Assembly: GCF_950295315.1 (NCBI RefSeq)
Contig: NC_080171.1
Location: 31,922,361-31,986,360 of the forward strand
Length of the DNA: 64,000 nucleotides
Source: Erinaceus europaeus
Taxonomy: Eukaryota > Chordata > Mammalia > Eulipotyphla > Erinaceidae
Direction: 5' to 3'
A program made the translations under genes and the position numbers. The notes beneath the pieces were generated by a model. The model had not been told where the DNA came from. It saw only the letters and a list, made by a program, of their open reading frames with translations, and searched no databases. Shown here piece after piece: positions 60,965 to 64,000 of this stretch (positions within the stretch are counted from its first letter, which is position 1; each line of letters begins with the position of its first letter).

Positions 60965-61207
60965 GTTTGGGCGCCAGTTGCTGGGCTAGCTTCGTGGGTG
61001 GGAGAGAGATGACCAGGGACTCATGGCTGAGCTGGGAATGCAGTTCAATCTTTATTTATGAGCGGAAATGCAGTGCAATCAATTTAACCTCTATTCATTA
61101 GAACATCCTGTCGTTTATATCTCCTGAGGTGGAAGAGGAAGTACGTAGGGTAGGGGGAGAAGGAAAAAGCACTGGAACGAGGCGGAGCTACGAGCAGCAG
61201 ATCGCTT
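60965..61207 (-). mobile_element. Class-II-like LTR, partial, next to L1
   Basis: TGTTTGGGCGCCAGTTGCTGGGCTAGC, GACTCATGGCTGAGCTGGG and TCAATCTTTATTTATGAGCGG parallel the R/U5 side of the LTRs at 22989 and 52236. PolyA complement TTTATT at 61051-61056, TATA-like complement TTTATA at 61114-61119. The U3 end is not found before the L1, so the L1 may have inserted into it, with the rest beyond the window. Confidence 0.7.
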
Positions 61208-61210
61208 TCT

Positions 61211-61288
61211 CTCCTCTCCTCTCCTCTCCTCTCCTCTCCTCTCCTCTCCTCTCCTCTCCTCTCCTCTCCTCTCCTCTCCTCTCCTCTC
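61211..61288. repeat. (CTCCT)15 pentamer tract
   Basis: Fifteen perfect CTCCT units at 61211-61285, ending CTCCC, between the LTR remnant and the L1 5' region. It could be an expansion at the insertion junction or the start of the L1 5' UTR. Confidence 0.97.
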
Positions 61289-61289
61289 C

Positions 61290-61874
61290 CGGATCAACTA
61301 GGAATACCAGAGGAGACCACCCGGACCAAAACAGGACAGGACTAGAATGACCACAGGAACCCAGTAAATCACCCGTGAGTACAAACACGCGTGGCTGGTG
61401 ACAGAGAGGAGAGAGGGGCCTAAGGAGAGATTAAGTGGCTGCTTAGTTCGACAGTTTGTCAGTGGAGACACCACCTCCAGTCTGCTCCACAACAAGGGGA
61501 CAGCTGAAGGGAGGAGGAGGCTCCCCAGAGACTCACCAAGTACAACTCTGAGTCTCCATTGCTACTGCCCTCAGAGTCTGGAGCAGAAACAGGGAGGGAC
61601 ACCAGGGTACAGAGATCTGACTGGGAAACTCAGGAGAAGACCTATGCCTCTCGGTGGCATAGCTGAGGGGCTGTGAAAGTCTCTTTGCATAACCACTGGA
61701 GTATCTCTGCCACACACTGCTTTATCTCTTGGTCAGGAGTCAGTGATTAAGCCAAGAAGCCTATTGATAGTTTAAAAGCCCTCAGGCTCCCATAGCCTAC
61801 AGGGGGAAAAAAAAAAGGCTTTTACACCACTGAACTCCAACTCAGGGATTGAAAAAACTGTTAACTTATATAAA
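61290..61874 (+). promoter_or_regulatory. L1 5' UTR with presumed internal promoter
   Basis: Non-coding sequence from GGATCAACTAGG to the ORF1 start. It is GC-moderate with GGAGG-rich patches (61505-61530), an A10 run (61807-61818) and TATATAAAATGG at the ORF1 start. In L1s this region drives pol II transcription from the element's own first base. The exact start is uncertain because of the CTCCT tract. GTGAAAGTCTCTTTGCATAACC (61674-61695) resembles a SINE-D head complement. Confidence 0.7.
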
Positions 61875-62849
61875 ATGGTTAAAACAACAAGAAAAAATAT
61901 TGGAGACTCGAACCAGGACAAGAGTCCAGCTAAAAGTCCTCCAGAGGGTGAAGCACAAAACAACGAGTTCAACATCCAAACATTAGCTAAGGAAATAATA
62001 ACAGGAGTGAGTAAAGAATTTGAAAAAATTGTAATCAGAAATGCAGGAACAACAAATGAGAATATGGAAGAAAATTCTAGTAATCTCATGGTTATTAGAG
62101 AGCTGAAAGCTGAAATCGCTGAGCTAAGAAGGCAACTAACTGAACAAGCTAAAACAGTATCAGAGCAGGGCAACAAAATAGATGAACTCCAGAAAGCAGT
62201 AGAGGGCAGAGAGAATAGAATCAATGAGGCTGAAGACAGAATTAGCAAGATTGAGGATGAATTAGAGACAACTAAAAAAGAAGTAAGAGATCTCAAAAAG
62301 AGATTAAGAGATGCTGAAAACAAAAACAGAGTCCTATGGGATGACTTCAAAAGAAACAATATACGCATTATTGGCTTACCAGAGGAAGAAAGAGAAGGGG
62401 AGGAAGAAAGCATTCTCCAGGCCATAATAGCTGAAAATTTCTCTAGTCTAGACAACACCAAAGACATAAAGATTCAAGAAGCCCAGAGGGTCCCAAACAG
62501 AATTAACCCAGACCTAAAGACACCAAGACATGTCATACTTAGATTGGAAAGGAATAAGGATAAAGAAAGGATCCTCAAGGCTGCAAGAGAAAAACAAAGA
62601 GTCACCTACAAAGGAAAACCCATAAGATTAGCAGCAGACTTCTCCATACAAACACTACAGGCCAGAAGAGAATGGCAAGATATCTATCGAGTGCTCAATG
62701 AGAAAGGCTTTCAGCCAAGAATACTATATCCTGCTAGATTGTCATTCAGACTAGATGGAAGCATCAAAACCTTCTCAGACAAGCAACAGTTGAAGGAAGC
62801 AACCATCACCAAGCCTGCCTTGAAAGAAGTTCTGAAAGGTCTCCTATAA
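61875..62849 (+). CDS. L1 ORF1p, RNA-binding chaperone
   Basis: 324 codons, complete, close to the usual mammalian length of about 340. ORF1p forms trimers, coats L1 RNA in cytoplasmic particles and acts as a nucleic-acid chaperone needed for retrotransposition. Visible layout: a polar N-terminus (1-65); a long heptad coiled coil (about 70-155; RELKAEIAELRRQL, EDRISKIEDELETT); an RRM-like domain opening with the hallmark RNNIRIIGLPE (160-170); then a basic C-terminal domain with TPRHVILRL (216-224), QARREWQDIYRVL (262-274) and YPARLSF (285-291). The ATG at 61875 follows TATATAAA and has G at +4. No frameshift or stop. A 231-codon frame on the opposite strand is only its shadow. Confidence 0.96.
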   Translation: MVKTTRKNIGDSNQDKSPAKSPPEGEAQNNEFNIQTLAKEIITGVSKEFEKIVIRNAGTTNENMEENSSNLMVIRELKAEIAELRRQLTEQAKTVSEQGNKIDELQKAVEGRENRINEAEDRISKIEDELETTKKEVRDLKKRLRDAENKNRVLWDDFKRNNIRIIGLPEEEREGEEESILQAIIAENFSSLDNTKDIKIQEAQRVPNRINPDLKTPRHVILRLERNKDKERILKAAREKQRVTYKGKPIRLAADFSIQTLQARREWQDIYRVLNEKGFQPRILYPARLSFRLDGSIKTFSDKQQLKEATITKPALKEVLKGLL

Positions 62850-62905
62850 ACAACCAGACCACCACAAATAGAACATATATCAAAACACTCTAAAACTCTA
62901 CAAGA

Positions 62906-64000
62906 ATGGCGTTAAAATATCTTCAATCTTTGATATCAATAAATGTCAATGGACTGAATTCACCTATTAAAAGACACAGAGTAGGAAGATGGATCAGAAA
63001 ACACAACCCAACAATATGTTGTCTACAGGAAACTCACCTAACGCAACAAGACAAACACAGACTTAAAGTGAAAGGATGGAAAACTATCATTCAAGCCAAT
63101 GGCCCACAAAAAAGGGCAGGAACAGCTATTCTCATATCTGACATTATAGACTTTAAAATAGATAAGATTAAAAAAGATAGGAATGGACACTACTTACTGC
63201 TCAGAGGATCAGTCAATCAAGAGGACTTAACAATTATTAATATCTATGCACCCAATGAGAAGCCATCTAAATACATCAAACTTCTACTGAAAGAGCTACA
63301 GCAATATATTAACAGTAACACAATCATAGTAGGGGACTTCAACACCCCTCTATCTCAACTTGACAGATCATCCAGGCAGAAAATCAATAAAGACATAAGG
63401 GAGCTAAATGAAGAGATAGATAAACTAGAACTATTGGACATTTTCAGAGTCATTCATCCCAAGAAACTGGAATACACATTTTACTCAAATCCACATGGAT
63501 CATTCTCAAGGATAGACCATATGTTAGGCCACAAAGACAGCATCAGCCTATTCAAGAGCACTGAAATCATCCCAAGCATCTTCTCAGACCACAGTGGAAT
63601 TAAACTAACACTTAACAATCAACAAAAGATTAGAAATAGTGCGAAAATGTGGAAGCTCAACAGTACACTTCTTAACAACTTCTGGGTCAAAGAGGAAATC
63701 AAGGAAGAAATCAAAATGTTTCGAGAGTTCAATGAAAATGAAGACACAAGCTATCAAAATATTTGGGACACAGCTAAAGCAGTCCTAAGAGGGAAGTTCA
63801 TAGCTATACAAGCACACATTAGGAAACAAGAAAAGGCACAAATAAACAGCCTGATTGCACATCTTAAAGACCTAGAAGAAGAACAACAAAGGAATCCTAA
63901 AGCAACCAGAAGGACAGAAATTACTAACGTTAGGGCAGAAATAAATAACATTGAGAATAGGAAAACCATACAAAAGATCAATGAAAGTAAATGTTGGTTC
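62906..64000 (+). CDS. L1 ORF2p, partial: complete endonuclease domain
   Basis: 365 codons open to the window edge; full-length ORF2p is about 1,275, so reverse transcriptase and the C-terminal Cys region lie outside. ORF2p nicks genomic DNA at TTTT/AA-type sites and primes reverse transcription there. The AP-endonuclease-like fold is complete. Residues matching the catalytic and binding set are N13 ([11 protein letters not shown]), E42 (CCLQETHL), Y114 (NIYAPN), D144 and N146 (VGDFNTPL), D204 (RIDHM), D228 and H229 (FSDHSGIKL), all shifted by one from human numbering. Start ATG at 62906 lies 56 bp after the ORF1 stop, as in other L1s where ORF2 is translated by reinitiation. No stop or frameshift seen. 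Confidence 0.95.
   Translation, partial: MALKYLQSLISINVNGLNSPIKRHRVGRWIRKHNPTICCLQETHLTQQDKHRLKVKGWKTIIQANGPQKRAGTAILISDIIDFKIDKIKKDRNGHYLLLRGSVNQEDLTIINIYAPNEKPSKYIKLLLKELQQYINSNTIIVGDFNTPLSQLDRSSRQKINKDIRELNEEIDKLELLDIFRVIHPKKLEYTFYSNPHGSFSRIDHMLGHKDSISLFKSTEIIPSIFSDHSGIKLTLNNQQKIRNSAKMWKLNSTLLNNFWVKEEIKEEIKMFREFNENEDTSYQNIWDTAKAVLRGKFIAIQAHIRKQEKAQINSLIAHLKDLEEEQQRNPKATRRTEITNVRAEINNIENRKTIQKINESKCWF

Larger units (their letters stand above)
61290..64000 (+). mobile_element. LINE-1, 5' part, apparently intact
   Basis: A long plus-strand L1: 5' UTR (about 585 bp), complete ORF1, a 56-bp spacer and ORF2 open to the window end. The 3' part, A-tail and TSD lie outside. ORF1 and the visible third of ORF2 have no stop or frameshift, unlike every other L1 piece in the window, so it is the youngest. 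Related truncated copies end at 27364, 43730, 46880 and 60255. Confidence 0.95.

Noticed and set aside
61772..62467. 231-codon open frame on the minus strand
   Set aside because: It lies antisense across the end of the L1 5' UTR and ORF1. ORF1 on the plus strand has clear family motifs; the antisense frame is serine/leucine-rich shadow.

Overview
This is a mammalian, non-coding, repeat-dominated stretch. I recognise no host protein-coding exon, tRNA, rRNA or CRISPR array. The only coding capacity I can support belongs to a LINE-1 (L1) retrotransposon that enters at the right end: a complete ORF1 at 61875-62849 and an ORF2 open from 62906 to the window edge. The dominant SINEs are tRNA-derived, with a long pyrimidine stretch, CAACAA-type tails or AATAAA plus T-rich tails. 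Their form resembles the SINEs described from hedgehogs (Erinaceidae), so the best guess is Erinaceus or a close relative. That is an inference from memory of the repeat style, not a database match. Eutherian-wide relics (MIR, MER5A-like, MLT1-like, L1M-like) agree with a placental genome. A run of exactly 200 N (37256-37455) marks an assembly gap.

Working SINE names used below (descriptive, not official). SINE-A: 280-360 bp, tRNA-like head with A box TAGCGCAGCGG and B box GGTTCGAGCCC, a CTCTCTGTCTTCCCCTC-type middle, a CAACAA/GTTGTT tract, and in some copies an extra 3' module ending CCCTGGAGGC. SINE-B: about 200 bp relative with a GGTGGTGGCACA head and a GAAGCTTCA-GAGTGGTGAAGCAG middle. SINE-C: about 150 bp, CAGTGGATAAAGCATTGGA head and AATAAATAAAATCTT tail. 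SINE-D: 90-150 bp, TTATGCAAAAAGACTTTCATGCC head and GGTTCAATCCCC B box. SINE-E: a more divergent unit found three times. SINE boundaries are good to about 10-20 bp unless a target-site duplication (TSD) is given.

Layout. 0-15 kb: SINE clusters, an MLT1-like LTR, L1 3' ends, an old L1M-like fragment, a long L1-type 3' module (8626-10145) and a candidate class-I ERV LTR (10571-11298). 15-30 kb: a full-length SINE-A with a perfect TSD, long purine/pyrimidine and TG/CG tracts, a solo LTR with a 6-bp TSD (22989-23405), and a 1.3-kb truncated L1 with a doubled 3' UTR (27364-28693). 30-47 kb: MIRs, an old eutherian LTR, many SINEs, the gap, and a solo LTR inside an AT microsatellite (39276-39538). 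47-57 kb: an L1 3' module with an internal inversion (48430-49655) and an L1 fragment that received two separate solo LTRs (52236-52524 and 52649-53143). 57-64 kb: more SINEs, a MER5A-like element, ERV LTR pieces, then the young L1.

No genes work together here as a pathway. The functional logic is parasitic: L1 ORF1p and ORF2p supply the retrotransposition machinery, and the SINEs, which carry RNA polymerase III promoters and A-rich tails, are presumed to be mobilised by it. LTRs supply polymerase II promoter and polyA signals. I found no evidence of a new biological system. The most informative items are the open young L1, the nested solo LTRs, the L1 structural variants and a recurring long L1-like 3' module with no ORF.
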